From NCBI GenBank assembly GCA_030151665.1, contig JASLDB010000210.1:1-24477 (forward strand): 24,477 nt of DNA, given 5' to 3'. Numbering within the stretch: position 1 is the stretch's first letter; the number at the start of each line of letters is the position of its first letter. The notes below the pieces were generated by a model. That model ran no database searches and had not been told where the DNA came from. It worked only from the letters and a program-made list of their open reading frames with translations. This document shows, piece by piece, positions 6,064-15,085 of this stretch. Source of the stretch: Neisseriaceae bacterium. Lineage in GTDB: Bacteria > Pseudomonadota > Gammaproteobacteria > Burkholderiales > Neisseriaceae. Position numbers and translations under genes: made by a program.

Positions 6064-8451
6064 TTAAACGTCAATATTTTGTGCAATCAAGGCATTGCTT
6101 TCGATAAATGCTCGACGTGGTTCGACTTCGTCGCCCATGAGCATGACAAATACTTCATCAGCAGCCACTGCGTCTTCTACTTTGACTTTCAATAAACGGC
6201 GAACAGTTGGGTCCATGGTGGTTTCCCAAAGTTGTTCCGGGTTCATCTCACCCAAACCTTTGTATCGTTGAATGCCCAAGCCTTTTTGAGCATCTTTGAT
6301 TAGTTGGTTCAGTGCGGCACCAAAGTGTTTGGCGGTGTAGCTGTTTTCACCTTTTTGTACAGTCACTTCATTGTCAATCAAGCCTTTTAGCAATTCGGCT
6401 GTTTGCAATAAATGGCGGTAATCTTTGCTCTCCAAGAAGGCTTGGGTCAAATACGTTACCATGGTGTTACCGTGCAATTGGCGCGTGATTTTGATTAAGC
6501 CTGGTACTTCAGGATTGTCGTGAATCGCTTCCAATGAAATATCAGGGTCATTCACAAGAGCGCTTAAGCGTGAATGTGCCAATTCAATATGGGCGGCTGT
6601 ACTTAAATCCAATGCATCAGTGTGCAGTAATGCTTCCAAAACGGTTGCATCCACAGCACGGCTTTCACGTTCGATTAAAGTTTGTGCCAAGACAAATTGG
6701 TCAGCCAATTTTGCCAATTCTTCGTCAACAATGATTCGATCACCTGCAGTGATTTTGGCATTATTCAAGGCGATTTTTAGCAAGAATTGGTTTAATTCCA
6801 TATCGTCTTTTAAATAACGCTCTTGTTTTCCGTGTTTGGCTTTGTAAAGTGGAGGTTGGGCAATATAGATATGGCCACGTTCCACCAATTCAGGCATTTG
6901 ACGGTAGAAGAAGGTTAATAAAAGGGTGCGAATGTGGGCACCATCGACGTCGGCATCGGTCATGATGATGATGCGGTGATAGCGCAATTTTTCAGGGTTG
7001 TATTCTTCTTTGCCAATGCCACAGCCTAAAGCGGTAATCAGTGTCGCCACCTCTTGACTGGCTAACATTTTTTCAAAACGGGCTTTTTCCACGTTTAGAA
7101 TTTTACCTTTAAGGGGCAAAATGGCTTGGAATTTACGGTCACGGCCTTGTTTGGCTGAGCCACCAGCTGAATCCCCTTCGACTAGGTACAATTCAGACAT
7201 GGCTGGGTCTTTTTCTTGGCAATCTGCCAATTTACCAGGCAAGCCTAAACCATCCATTATGCCTTTGCGACGGGTAATTTCACGGGCTTTACGAGCTGCT
7301 TCACGAGCCCGTGCAGCTTCCACGATTTTGCCACAAATGATTTTGGCTTCATTGGGGTTTTCTTCCAAAAACTCGCTCAAGCCTTTGTTAATCACTTCGT
7401 TAACCACTGGGCCGATTTCGCTAGAAACCAATTTGTCTTTGGTTTGTGAGCTGAATTTAGGGTCAGGTAATTTAACCGATAATACACAGGTCAAGCCTTC
7501 ACGCATGTCATCGCCACTGGTGTCAACCTTGGCTTTTTTTGCCACATCAGTCGCTTCAATGTATTGATTCATGGTGCGTGTCATCACTTGGCGCAGTGCG
7601 GTTAAGTGACTACCACCATCGCGTTGTGGGATGTTATTGGTAAAGCACTGAATTGATTCTTGGTAGCTGTCGTTCCATTGCATCGCCACTTCAACGCTCA
7701 TGCCATCTTTTTCACCTTCAGCGTAAAAGACTTTTTCATGTAAAGCTGATTTTTTGCGGTTCATGTATTGCACAAAGCCTTGTACACCACCGCTAAAGGC
7801 AAAGTTTTCGCTACGGCCATCGCGCTTGTCTAATAGCTCAATGCCTACACCGTTATTCAAGAAAGACAATTCACGAATGCGTTTGGCTAAAATGTCAAAA
7901 TGAAACTCAACATTGCCAAATGTCTCTTCACTTGCCATGAATTGAACACGTGTGCCTTTTTTGGTGGTTTCACCCACTTTTTCTAATGGTTTAACGGCTT
8001 CACCATGGCGAAATTCAACAAAGTATTCAACACCATTGCGGTAAATGTTTAAGCGCAGCCAGTTAGACAAAGCGTTAACCACAGAAACGCCTACACCATG
8101 CAATCCACCAGAGATTTTGTAGCTGTTGCTGTCAAATTTGCCACCAGCATGCAAAATGGTCATGATGACCTCGGCAGCTGAGCGACCTTCTTCAGGGTGA
8201 ATATCGGTGGGAATGCCACGACCATTGTCTTCAATGGAGATGGAATTGTCGGCATTAATGGCTACGGTGATTTTATCGCAATGGCCAGCCAAAGCTTCAT
8301 CAATGGCATTGTCTAGTACTTCAAACACCATGTGATGTAAGCCTGTGCCATCTTGTGTATCACCAATATACATGCCTGGACGTTTGCGTACTGCATCTAA
8401 GCCTTTTAATACTTTAATGCTATCTGCGCCGTATTCAGGTTGGTTTGTCAT
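6064..8451 (-). CDS. gyrB: DNA gyrase subunit B
   Basis: This is the ATPase and TOPRIM subunit of DNA gyrase, which with GyrA introduces negative supercoils. The protein of 795 residues is full length. The GHKL ATPase domain shows DNAIDEA (Asn48), DNGRG (about 75-79) and GGLHGVG (115-121). The TOPRIM domain has EGDSAGGSAKQGRDR and DADVDGAHIR. The C-terminal gyrase motif QRYKGLGEMNPEQLW is present, with the ~160-residue insert before it that proteobacterial GyrB carry. It lies 79 bases after dnaN on the same strand, and recF is absent from that gap. The gap holds a weak inverted repeat (GCTG...CAGC, 8486-8507) with no T run. GAGAAAAG precedes the ATG. Confidence 0.98.
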   Translation of the reverse strand: MTNQPEYGADSIKVLKGLDAVRKRPGMYIGDTQDGTGLHHMVFEVLDNAIDEALAGHCDKITVAINADNSISIEDNGRGIPTDIHPEEGRSAAEVIMTILHAGGKFDSNSYKISGGLHGVGVSVVNALSNWLRLNIYRNGVEYFVEFRHGEAVKPLEKVGETTKKGTRVQFMASEETFGNVEFHFDILAKRIRELSFLNNGVGIELLDKRDGRSENFAFSGGVQGFVQYMNRKKSALHEKVFYAEGEKDGMSVEVAMQWNDSYQESIQCFTNNIPQRDGGSHLTALRQVMTRTMNQYIEATDVAKKAKVDTSGDDMREGLTCVLSVKLPDPKFSSQTKDKLVSSEIGPVVNEVINKGLSEFLEENPNEAKIICGKIVEAARAREAARKAREITRRKGIMDGLGLPGKLADCQEKDPAMSELYLVEGDSAGGSAKQGRDRKFQAILPLKGKILNVEKARFEKMLASQEVATLITALGCGIGKEEYNPEKLRYHRIIIMTDADVDGAHIRTLLLTFFYRQMPELVERGHIYIAQPPLYKAKHGKQERYLKDDMELNQFLLKIALNNAKITAGDRIIVDEELAKLADQFVLAQTLIERESRAVDATVLEALLHTDALDLSTAAHIELAHSRLSALVNDPDISLEAIHDNPEVPGLIKITRQLHGNTMVTYLTQAFLESKDYRHLLQTAELLKGLIDNEVTVQKGENSYTAKHFGAALNQLIKDAQKGLGIQRYKGLGEMNPEQLWETTMDPTVRRLLKVKVEDAVAADEVFVMLMGDEVEPRRAFIESNALIAQNIDV

Positions 8452-8530
8452 TATTCTTTTCTCGGTTAAACAAAGTGCAACATAAGCTGTCTAAAAATTC
8501 TAGCAGCGACCCATGGGTGGCGAAATGCGA

Positions 8531-9634
8531 TTAAATACGCATTGGCATCACGATGTATTTAAAATCAGGGTTGTTCGGAATGGTAAATAAAGCCGAACGG
8601 TTCGCATCGCCAAATGCCAGTTGTAAATCATCTACTTGTAAATTGCGCAATACATCCATTAGGTAATTAATGTTAAAGCCAATTTCAATAGAGTCACCTT
8701 GGTAGGCGATTTCTAATTCTTCTTGTGCTTCTTCTTGCTCGTTGTTGCTGCAGGTAATGCTTAAAATACCCGCTTTAATTTGTAAGCGAACACCACGGAA
8801 TTTCTCATTGGCTAAAATAGCAGCACGCTCTAGTGCACCCAATAGTTGGGTGCGGCTAAGCACAAAAATTTTGTCGTTATCCAGTGGAATAACACGGTTG
8901 TAATCAGGAAATTTTCCATCAACCACTTTGCTCACCACTTCGGTATCACTGCATTTGAAGCGAATTTGGTTGCTCAAAATTTCAATGCGAATGGTTTCTT
9001 GTGGTTGGTTCAATAATTTAAATAGTTCCAATACCGCTTTGCGAGGCAAAATTACTTCGGATTTTGGCAAATTAGTGTCAATGGTGGTGCAAGAGAACGC
9101 CAAACGGTGTCCATCGGTTGTCACTAATCGCAATTGATCGCCTTCAGTTTGCATGAGCAAGCCATTTAAGTAGTAGCGAATGTCTTGTACTGCCATGCCA
9201 TATTGTACTTGTGACAACATTTGCTTTAAGGCTTCTTGGCTCACCTCAAAGCTTGAGCTGATTTCACTGTCAACAGACATCAAAGGGAAATCTTCGGCTG
9301 GTAAAGTTTGCAAATTATAGCGACCTTTACCCGCTTTTAAGGTTAAGCGATTGTCTGCTAAGTCCAAAGACACGGTTTCATTGCCGGGTAGGGCGCGCAA
9401 AATATCTTGTAGTTTTTTGGCATTGGTGGTGATGCGAAAATCTGTCATCGCCGCATCTGGGCCTTTGGTGTGAATTTGGATTTCCAAATCAGTCGCCAAA
9501 ATGTGGGTTTGCTGGCCATTGCCTTCAATTAATACATTCGACAGAATGGGTAAGGTGTGGCGGCGTTCAACAATGCCTGTTGCCATTTGCAATGGTTTTA
9601 ATAATTCGTCACGGTCAGCTTGTAAAATGAGCAT
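8531..9634 (-). CDS. dnaN: DNA polymerase III beta sliding clamp
   Basis: This is the ring-shaped processivity factor for DNA polymerase III. At 367 residues it has the normal length, with three clamp domains of about 120 residues each. Recognisable segments include the start MLILQADRDELLKPL, then LPILSNVLIE, ATDLEIQI, a middle QDIRYYLNGLL and TDGHRLA, and the C-terminal YIVMPMRI that forms part of the peptide-binding pocket. It starts 20 bases after dnaA with AAGGAAG upstream, so it is likely co-transcribed with dnaA. Confidence 0.98.
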   Translation of the reverse strand: MLILQADRDELLKPLQMATGIVERRHTLPILSNVLIEGNGQQTHILATDLEIQIHTKGPDAAMTDFRITTNAKKLQDILRALPGNETVSLDLADNRLTLKAGKGRYNLQTLPAEDFPLMSVDSEISSSFEVSQEALKQMLSQVQYGMAVQDIRYYLNGLLMQTEGDQLRLVTTDGHRLAFSCTTIDTNLPKSEVILPRKAVLELFKLLNQPQETIRIEILSNQIRFKCSDTEVVSKVVDGKFPDYNRVIPLDNDKIFVLSRTQLLGALERAAILANEKFRGVRLQIKAGILSITCSNNEQEEAQEELEIAYQGDSIEIGFNINYLMDVLRNLQVDDLQLAFGDANRSALFTIPNNPDFKYIVMPMRI

Positions 9635-9654
9635 AAATCTTCCTTAATAGGTCA

Positions 9655-11295
9655 TTATTTTCGCAACATGACCATTAAAATGTCATAGTCTTGTGATAGT
9701 TGACCATCGGTTTTGCGTAAATCGGCAATGGTTTTATTGGCGTGCATTACCGTGGTGTGGTCTCGACCACCAAAGGCGTTGCCAATGCTTGGCAAGCTTT
9801 GTTGGGTTAGTTCTTTGGCCAATGTCATGGCGATTTGTCTTGGGCGCACAATATTGCGAGTGCGTTTTTTGCCCAAAATCTCAGCAATTTTAATTTGGTA
9901 ATAGTCACTGACGGTTTTTAAAATTTGGTCAATGGTGACTTGTTTTTGGGCTTCAGCCAAAATGTCTTGCAAGGCATCGGTTGCCAGTTCAATGTTAATC
10001 GGGCGATTTTGGAAGCGGCTGTGTGCTGCCACTCGTTTGAATGCACCTTCTAGTTCACGAACGTTAGAGCGGATATTACTGGCAATAAAAAATGCTGCGG
10101 ATTCTTCTAATTGCACATGGGCAGCTTCTGCTTTTTTCTGCAAAATAGCCACACGCATTTCTAATTCTGGTGGTTCAAGCTCTACGGTTAAACCCCAAGA
10201 AAAACGGGATTTTAAACGATCATCCATGTCTTTGATGTTGGCGGGCAAGGTGTCGCAAGTCATAATGACTTGTTTTTTCTCATCTAGCAAATGATTGAAT
10301 AAATAGAAGAATTCTTCCATGGTTCTGTCTTTGCCAGAGATAAACTGCACATCGTCAATAATCAATAAATCTAGCGCATGGTAATAGCGCTTAAATTCAT
10401 CAAAGCCTTGATTACGGAATGCTTTCATGATGTCTCGTACATAATTCTCAGCATGAATATAGCGAATACGCGCTTTGGGATTATTTTTGTAAATACGGTT
10501 ACCAATGGCTTGTACCAAGTGGGTTTTACCCAAGCCGGTACTACCATAAATAAAGTATGGGTTATACATATTACTACCAGGGCTTTCAGCGATGGTTAAA
10601 GCACCAGCATAAGCCATGCGGTTGCCTTTACCTTGTACCAAGGTTTCAAATGTGTAACTGGGGTTTAAGCGAGTGTGCTCATGACCTTTATCTTGTCGTT
10701 CTACTGCGATTGCGGTTTCACTGTGTTGCTGAACTGCTTTGGGTGGATTTTTGCCTTGGGCATTTTTTTGGATTTGTGCCAAGCGTTGGGCAATTAAATC
10801 TTGTGGTGACTCTGGCTTGTGTGTGGGTTCAGGTGCCAGATCACTGCTTAATAAGGGTTGTTGCTGAGGTTCATTGGCATACTCTGCTGTTTCATCCATG
10901 GTAATGCTAAAGCCATTGTCCAAAGATTCATGGACAAAAGGGTTTGCGTCATCGTGTTGAACATCAGCTAAGGTTGCTGCTGGCAGGCTATCTTCTACAG
11001 ATGGTGCCTGTGTTTCAATAACGGCTGCAGCATGGGCAGGCTCGTATTTTGTGCCTTGACCAATTTGCAAAACCAATTGTGGTGCAGTTGGTGCCAATTC
11101 ATCTTTAATGGTATCAATCTTATCTAAGAACTTGTCCTTGATAAAGGTGAAGGTAAAGGTGTTTTTAACATACACCGTCCAACTATCTGGGGTTTCGCCC
11201 ACTGTCAGCTGGCTAATCCACATTTTATATTGTTGTGTGGAAAGCGATTGTTGCAGTTGTGCCAAGCATAGTGGCCAAAATTCAGATAGCTGCAT
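9655..11295 (-). CDS. dnaA: Chromosomal replication initiator DnaA
   Basis: DnaA binds DnaA boxes at the origin, melts DNA and recruits the helicase. I choose the ATG at 11295 (546 residues) because the protein then begins MQLSEFWPLCLAQLQQ, matching the Neisseria-type domain I. A longer frame from a TTG at 11367 adds 24 residues that do not look like DnaA. Domain I covers about 1-80, and a long acidic, Gln/Pro-rich linker runs about 85-205. The AAA+ domain has Walker A GSTGLGKT (251-258) and Walker B LLIIDDV (310-316). The C-terminal DNA-binding signature GGRDHTTVMHA is at 509-519. The linker is longer than in most beta- and gammaproteobacteria. The gene heads dnaA-dnaN-gyrB. Confidence 0.97.
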   Translation of the reverse strand: MQLSEFWPLCLAQLQQSLSTQQYKMWISQLTVGETPDSWTVYVKNTFTFTFIKDKFLDKIDTIKDELAPTAPQLVLQIGQGTKYEPAHAAAVIETQAPSVEDSLPAATLADVQHDDANPFVHESLDNGFSITMDETAEYANEPQQQPLLSSDLAPEPTHKPESPQDLIAQRLAQIQKNAQGKNPPKAVQQHSETAIAVERQDKGHEHTRLNPSYTFETLVQGKGNRMAYAGALTIAESPGSNMYNPYFIYGSTGLGKTHLVQAIGNRIYKNNPKARIRYIHAENYVRDIMKAFRNQGFDEFKRYYHALDLLIIDDVQFISGKDRTMEEFFYLFNHLLDEKKQVIMTCDTLPANIKDMDDRLKSRFSWGLTVELEPPELEMRVAILQKKAEAAHVQLEESAAFFIASNIRSNVRELEGAFKRVAAHSRFQNRPINIELATDALQDILAEAQKQVTIDQILKTVSDYYQIKIAEILGKKRTRNIVRPRQIAMTLAKELTQQSLPSIGNAFGGRDHTTVMHANKTIADLRKTDGQLSQDYDILMVMLRK

Positions 11296-11388
11296 AGTTA
11301 CCGTTGTTTCAATTTCAAGTGAAGGATTGAATGTGCTTGGCAAAAAAAGCTGTTGCATGAATGCCAAAATATTTTAATCGTATTTTAT

Positions 11389-11560
11389 AGCCCAAGCATA
11401 TTGCAAGTGGGCTTAATAAATTGGATTAAGCACAATTAATCTGTAATTATAACCCATTTTGCCAAAAGTTATCCACAACTATCCACAAGGCGATGATGCA
11501 TTATTAATACACAAATTCACGTAAAATCATTGACAAGTCGGCTCAAACAGGGTGTAATTG
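11389..11560. other. Probable replication origin region (oriC) with DnaA boxes
   Basis: The 303-base gap between dnaA and rpmH holds a cluster of DnaA-box-like 9-mers. TTATCCACA at 11469-11477 is a perfect box. CTATCCACA at 11479-11487, TAATACACA at 11505-11513 and TTAAGCACA at 11426-11434 each have one mismatch to TTATNCACA. AT-rich stretches flank the cluster (11367-11388 and 11411-11460), as expected for an unwinding element. A 6-base inverted repeat AGCCCA / TGGGCT (11389-11413) lies on the dnaA side. The position next to dnaA fits an origin; autoregulation of dnaA by the same boxes is an alternative or additional role. Confidence 0.7.
11530..11558 (+). promoter_or_regulatory. Promoter of rpmH-rnpA-yidD-yidC
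   Basis: A perfect -35 TTGACA (11530-11535) is followed after 17 bases by TGTAAT (11553-11558), a 5-of-6 -10 hexamer. It lies about 40 bases before the rpmH ATG and is the strongest sigma70 match I saw in the window, as expected for a ribosomal protein gene. Confidence 0.85.
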
Positions 11561-11598
11561 CGCGTTTATTTTATGTAATTTATTAAGTAGGGATTATT

Positions 11599-11733
11599 AT
11601 GAAACGCACTTACCAACCATCAGTAACCCGCCGTAAACGTACTCATGGTTTTTTGGTTCGCTCAAAAACACGTGGTGGTCGTGCTGTATTGGCTGCTCGT
11701 CGTGCCAAAGGCCGCAAACGTTTGGCAGTGTAA
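11599..11733 (+). CDS. rpmH: 50S ribosomal protein L34
   Basis: This 44-residue, very basic protein of the large ribosomal subunit matches L34 over its full length: MKRTYQPSVTRRKRTHGF at the start, RGGRAVLAARRAKGRKRL at the end. AGGGA lies upstream of the ATG. It is the first gene of the rpmH-rnpA-yidD-yidC set and is divergent from dnaA, the conserved arrangement around many bacterial origins. Confidence 0.99.
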   Translation: MKRTYQPSVTRRKRTHGFLVRSKTRGGRAVLAARRAKGRKRLAV

Positions 11734-11736
11734 GTC

Positions 11737-12081
11737 TTGAATCAGGGCTTCTGCAGAAAATATCGCATATTAAAAACGGATGATTTCTCATCCGTTTTTG
11801 CGTTACGCAAGACTCGTTCTCGCGGGTATTTTCAAGTTTTTTCTGCACCGAACATGTGTACGCATGCTCGATTGGGATTGGTGGTCGCTAAAAAAGTGGC
11901 CAAACGAGCCCATGAGCGCAATTATATTAAGCGTACCATTCGTGAATGGTTTCGTTGCCACAAAGATGAATTGCCAGCCAAAGATTATGTTGTCAGGGTA
12001 AGACAAAAATATGAGGCCGATGTTTATCACAAGGCAATGACGGATTTACAACAGGCAATTTCGAACGAGCATAATAGATGA
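11737..12081 (+). CDS. rnpA: Ribonuclease P protein component
   Basis: This is the basic protein subunit of RNase P, which helps the catalytic RNA cut the 5' leader from tRNA precursors. It has 114 residues, the usual length. The N-terminal RKYRILKTDDFSSVF and the RNA-binding signature RNYIKRTIREWFR are intact. The start is a TTG only three bases after the rpmH stop. The rpmH stop codon is in the same frame, so no longer start is possible and the next ATG would cut into the fold. There is no clear ribosome site, so coupling to rpmH translation is likely. The stop overlaps the yidD start. Confidence 0.96.
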   Translation: MNQGFCRKYRILKTDDFSSVFALRKTRSRGYFQVFSAPNMCTHARLGLVVAKKVAKRAHERNYIKRTIREWFRCHKDELPAKDYVVRVRQKYEADVYHKAMTDLQQAISNEHNR

Positions 12082-12287
12082 AACATATTTTATTATTGCT
12101 GGTTCGGTTTTACCAGTTAGCCATTAGCCCCATGATTCCACCACGTTGTCGGTTTACACCAACGTGTTCTCAATATACGATTGAAGCTTTACACAAACAT
12201 GGTGCGCTAAAAGGTAGTTACTTATCTTTTCGGCGTATTTGCAAATGTCATCCATTCGGTGGCAGTGGTTATGATCCAGTGCCCTAG
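12078..12287 (+). CDS. yidD: Membrane protein insertion efficiency factor YidD
   Basis: This small membrane-associated protein supports YidC-dependent insertion. It has 69 residues. The N-terminus is amphipathic (LLLLVRFYQLAISPMIPP). The family core is present as CRFTPTCSQYTIEAL, followed by CKCHPFGGSGYDPVP, giving the conserved Cys residues and the HPFGGSGYDPVP ending. The ATG overlaps the rnpA stop by ATGA. yidC follows after 26 bases. Confidence 0.97.
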   Translation: MKHILLLLVRFYQLAISPMIPPRCRFTPTCSQYTIEALHKHGALKGSYLSFRRICKCHPFGGSGYDPVP

Positions 12288-12313
12288 CACTCACCAATAA
12301 AGTTGATACGGAC

Positions 12314-13930
12314 ATGGAATTTAAAAGATTATTGTCATTTGCGGTTATCGCAATGGCTATTTTAATGGGTTGGAATTATTTCTTCCCTGCGCCAGTACAG
12401 CAACAAGCTGCGACGCAAGCAACCAGCAATAGCCCTGCAACACAAGCAGCAGGTCATGATGCGGCTTTGGAAAAAGCCAATCCTATTGAGGTTAAAACCG
12501 ATGTGGTTAATGCCGTGATTGATAGTCAATCTGGTGACTTACGTCGTTTGGTATTGATGAAACACGATGCCACAAGTGATACCAATAAACGATTTGTTTT
12601 GTTGGATGACCAAAAAGAGCACACTTATGTTGCTCAATCTGCTTTGTTAACCAAACAAGGTGAATACTTGTTCAAAGGTCCTTATACCGTTGAACAACGT
12701 GAGTACAACTTAGGTAGCCAAAACCAAGTACAGGTGAAATTAACAGCACCTGAAACAGATGGTGTTTTGGTAAGCAAAATTTATACCTTTACCAAAGGCA
12801 GCTACAATATTGGTGTGAATTTCGAAGTGAAAAATACCACCGATAAAGCAGTAAGCCTAGATGCCATGTACCGCATGGTTCGCGATGGTTCTAAACCTGA
12901 GGGTGAAGGCAGTTTCAACCAAACCTATTCAGGTCCAGTGGTTTATACTCCTGAAGGCAAATTTGAAAAAGTAAACTTTAGCGATTTAGACAAAGGCAAG
13001 GCTGATTTTGTTAGCAAAACCAATACTGGTTGGGTTGGCATGATTCAGCATTACTTTATGGCAACTTGGTTGTTGCAATTAAAAGGCCAAGACAGCATTT
13101 GTGGTAAAGAAGCGAATTGTGTGATGGACGTGACCAAACGTTCAGATGGTTTGTATTCTGCTGGTGTGCGTGTGGCATTGCCTGCGGTTGCAGCAGGTCA
13201 AACCACAATCGTACCAATGAGCTTGTATGCAGGCCCACAAGTTTATGCGGATATCGCCCCTTTGGCTGATAATCTACAATTGGTAAAAGACTACGGCAAA
13301 GTTCATGTATTCTCTTCACCACTATTTTGGTTGTTGAACAAAATTCACACCTATGTGGGTAACTGGGGTTGGGCAATTGTGTTATTAACCTTATTGGTTA
13401 AAGCCGTTTTGTATCCATTAACTGCAGCATCTTATCGTTCTATGGCAAAAATGCGCGCTGTTGCACCACAATTGCAATCGTTAAAAGAGCAATACGGTGA
13501 AGATCGCATGAAAATGCAGCAAGAAATGATGGCGCTGTACAAAAAAGAGAAAATCAATCCATTGGGTGGTTGTTTACCAATGTTGGCACAAATCCCAGTG
13601 TTCATTGGTTTGTATTGGGCATTGTTTGCTTCTGTGGAATTGCGTCAAGCATCATGGTTGTGGATTAATGACTTAGCCCGTGTTGACCCCTATTACATCT
13701 TGCCAGTGGTTATGGCGGTGACCATGTTCTTGCAAACATTCTTGAACCCACCACCAACCGATCCTATGCAAGCGAAGATGATGAAAATCATGCCTGTTGT
13801 ATTCTCGGTAATGTTCTTCTTCTTCCCAGCTGGTTTGGTATTGTACTGGGTAGTGAATAATATCTTGTCAATTGCACAACAATGGTTTGTGAACAAGAGC
13901 ATTGCAAAAAAATCACATAAAGCAGCATAA
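12314..13930 (+). CDS. yidC: Membrane protein insertase YidC
   Basis: YidC inserts and folds inner-membrane proteins, alone or with SecYEG. The 538 residues show a first membrane helix at about 5-24, a Gln/Ala/Thr linker to about 55, the large periplasmic P1 domain to about 330, and then the conserved core from about 345 to 525. That core includes the coiled cytoplasmic loop after YRSMAKMRAVAPQL. Arg381 in that motif corresponds to the conserved Arg of the hydrophilic groove. INPLGGCLPMLAQIPVFIGLY and FPAGLVLYWVVNN are diagnostic. A terminator follows, closing the rpmH-yidC unit. Confidence 0.98.
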   Translation: MEFKRLLSFAVIAMAILMGWNYFFPAPVQQQAATQATSNSPATQAAGHDAALEKANPIEVKTDVVNAVIDSQSGDLRRLVLMKHDATSDTNKRFVLLDDQKEHTYVAQSALLTKQGEYLFKGPYTVEQREYNLGSQNQVQVKLTAPETDGVLVSKIYTFTKGSYNIGVNFEVKNTTDKAVSLDAMYRMVRDGSKPEGEGSFNQTYSGPVVYTPEGKFEKVNFSDLDKGKADFVSKTNTGWVGMIQHYFMATWLLQLKGQDSICGKEANCVMDVTKRSDGLYSAGVRVALPAVAAGQTTIVPMSLYAGPQVYADIAPLADNLQLVKDYGKVHVFSSPLFWLLNKIHTYVGNWGWAIVLLTLLVKAVLYPLTAASYRSMAKMRAVAPQLQSLKEQYGEDRMKMQQEMMALYKKEKINPLGGCLPMLAQIPVFIGLYWALFASVELRQASWLWINDLARVDPYYILPVVMAVTMFLQTFLNPPPTDPMQAKMMKIMPVVFSVMFFFFPAGLVLYWVVNNILSIAQQWFVNKSIAKKSHKAA

Positions 13931-13944
13931 ATTCGTTTAATGTC

Positions 13945-13976
13945 AAAAACTGCCTGAGCAATCAGGCAGTTTTTTT
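13945..13976 (+). terminator. Rho-independent terminator after yidC
   Basis: ACTGCCTGA-GCAA-TCAGGCAGT forms a perfect 9-base stem with a four-base loop, preceded by A's and followed by seven T's. It ends the rpmH-yidC transcript just before dusB. Confidence 0.93.
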
Positions 13977-14055
13977 GCTTAAAAAATGGTCAAATTGCTT
14001 GGAGAAATTGCTTAAAAAATGTACAATAGCCGATTATTTGATTTGGGTGGTATTC

Positions 14056-15054
14056 ATGCGCATCGGTAAGTATGAATTAACAGCGCCTGTGGCTTTGGCG
14101 CCGATGGCAGGAATTACTGATAAGCCTTTTCGCATGTTGTGTCGTTCATTTGGTGCAGGCTTGGCCACAAGTGAAATGATCACCAGTGACCCAACATTGC
14201 AGCAAACCAGAAAAACATTATCTCGCAAAGATCATAGCGGTGAAGATGGTGTGATTTCGGTGCAAATTGCGGGTTCAGATCCCATTGAAATGGCAAAAGC
14301 AGCCAAACTCAATGTGGAAAATGGTGCGCAAATCATTGATATCAATATGGGTTGTCCTGCTAAAAAAGTGTGTAATGTCTTGGCGGGCAGTGCTTTATTA
14401 AAAGACGAAGCACTGGTTTCTGATATTTTACATAGCGTTGTGTCTGCTGTATCTGTTCCTGTGACACTCAAAACCCGATTGGGTTGGGATGATGAGCACT
14501 TGAATGTACCGAACATTGCTCAAATGGCGCAAAAAGCAGGAATTGCTGCCTTGGCCATTCATGGTCGTAGCCGTACACAAATGTACAAAGGCGAAGCCAG
14601 TTACGATTTGATTGCTCAAGTTCGGGATGAACTTGCCATGCCCTTATGGGTCAATGGAGACATTGATAGTGCAAAAAAAGCGCAACAGGTTTTGCAAACC
14701 ACCCAAGCCGATGGTGTGATGATTGGTCGGGCCGCACAAGGTGCGCCTTGGATTTTTCGCGATGTTGTGCATTATTTACAACATGGGGTTTTGCCTAAGC
14801 CATTGACAGTAGAAGAAATAACCGAGGTTATCTTGACCCACATTAATGCAATTCACCAATTTTACGGGGATATTGCAGGTACACGAATTGCTCGTAAACA
14901 CATTAATTGGTATTTGCAGCCTTTGGCTTGCGGCAAGATGACCAGTAAAGCAATTAATCTAATTCAAAGTGCTGATGAGCAATTAACTGCATTAAAACAC
15001 TATTTGCAAATGCAAAAGCAGCAGTTAGATGCATGGCCAATAGCACAACCTTGA
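14056..15054 (+). CDS. dusB: tRNA-dihydrouridine synthase B
   Basis: This FMN enzyme reduces uridine to dihydrouridine in the D-loop of tRNA. I start at the ATG at 14056 (332 residues), where MRIGKYELTAPVALAPMAGI matches DusB. An in-frame TTG at 13975 lies inside the yidC terminator and adds 27 unrelated residues. The TIM barrel shows PMAGITDKPFR (FMN binding) and NMGCPAKKVCNVLAG with the catalytic acid Cys100. Further on, GRSRTQMYKG, then WVNGDI and MIGRAAQGAPW complete the Dus pattern. GGTGG lies upstream of the start. fis follows after 31 bases, the conserved dusB-fis pairing of proteobacteria. Confidence 0.96.
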   Translation: MRIGKYELTAPVALAPMAGITDKPFRMLCRSFGAGLATSEMITSDPTLQQTRKTLSRKDHSGEDGVISVQIAGSDPIEMAKAAKLNVENGAQIIDINMGCPAKKVCNVLAGSALLKDEALVSDILHSVVSAVSVPVTLKTRLGWDDEHLNVPNIAQMAQKAGIAALAIHGRSRTQMYKGEASYDLIAQVRDELAMPLWVNGDIDSAKKAQQVLQTTQADGVMIGRAAQGAPWIFRDVVHYLQHGVLPKPLTVEEITEVILTHINAIHQFYGDIAGTRIARKHINWYLQPLACGKMTSKAINLIQSADEQLTALKHYLQMQKQQLDAWPIAQP

Positions 15055-15085
15055 ATAGATGAACCAAATGAAGCTGGGAAAAAAC

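Noticed and set aside
8486..8507. Hairpin in the dnaN-gyrB gap as a terminator
   Set aside because: The stem is short with a bulge and no T run follows on the minus strand, so it is not a convincing terminator.
9693..10904. Several plus-strand open frames opposite dnaA and similar frames opposite gyrB, purH and ccoI
   Set aside because: They are antisense to clearly identified genes, lack ribosome sites and show no protein family features.
11296..11367. N-terminal extension of dnaA from a TTG at 11367
   Set aside because: The extra 24 residues do not resemble DnaA domain I, whereas the protein from the ATG at 11295 does.
13945..13976. DNA uptake sequence pair in the yidC terminator
   Set aside because: The stem contains CTGCCTGA, but only an isolated match in a coding region (about 17579) shares it, so it is not over-represented here; it is explained as a terminator.
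13975..14055. Longer dusB start at a TTG
   Set aside because: The TTG lies inside the yidC terminator and the added residues are unlike DusB; the ATG at 14056 fits the family start.
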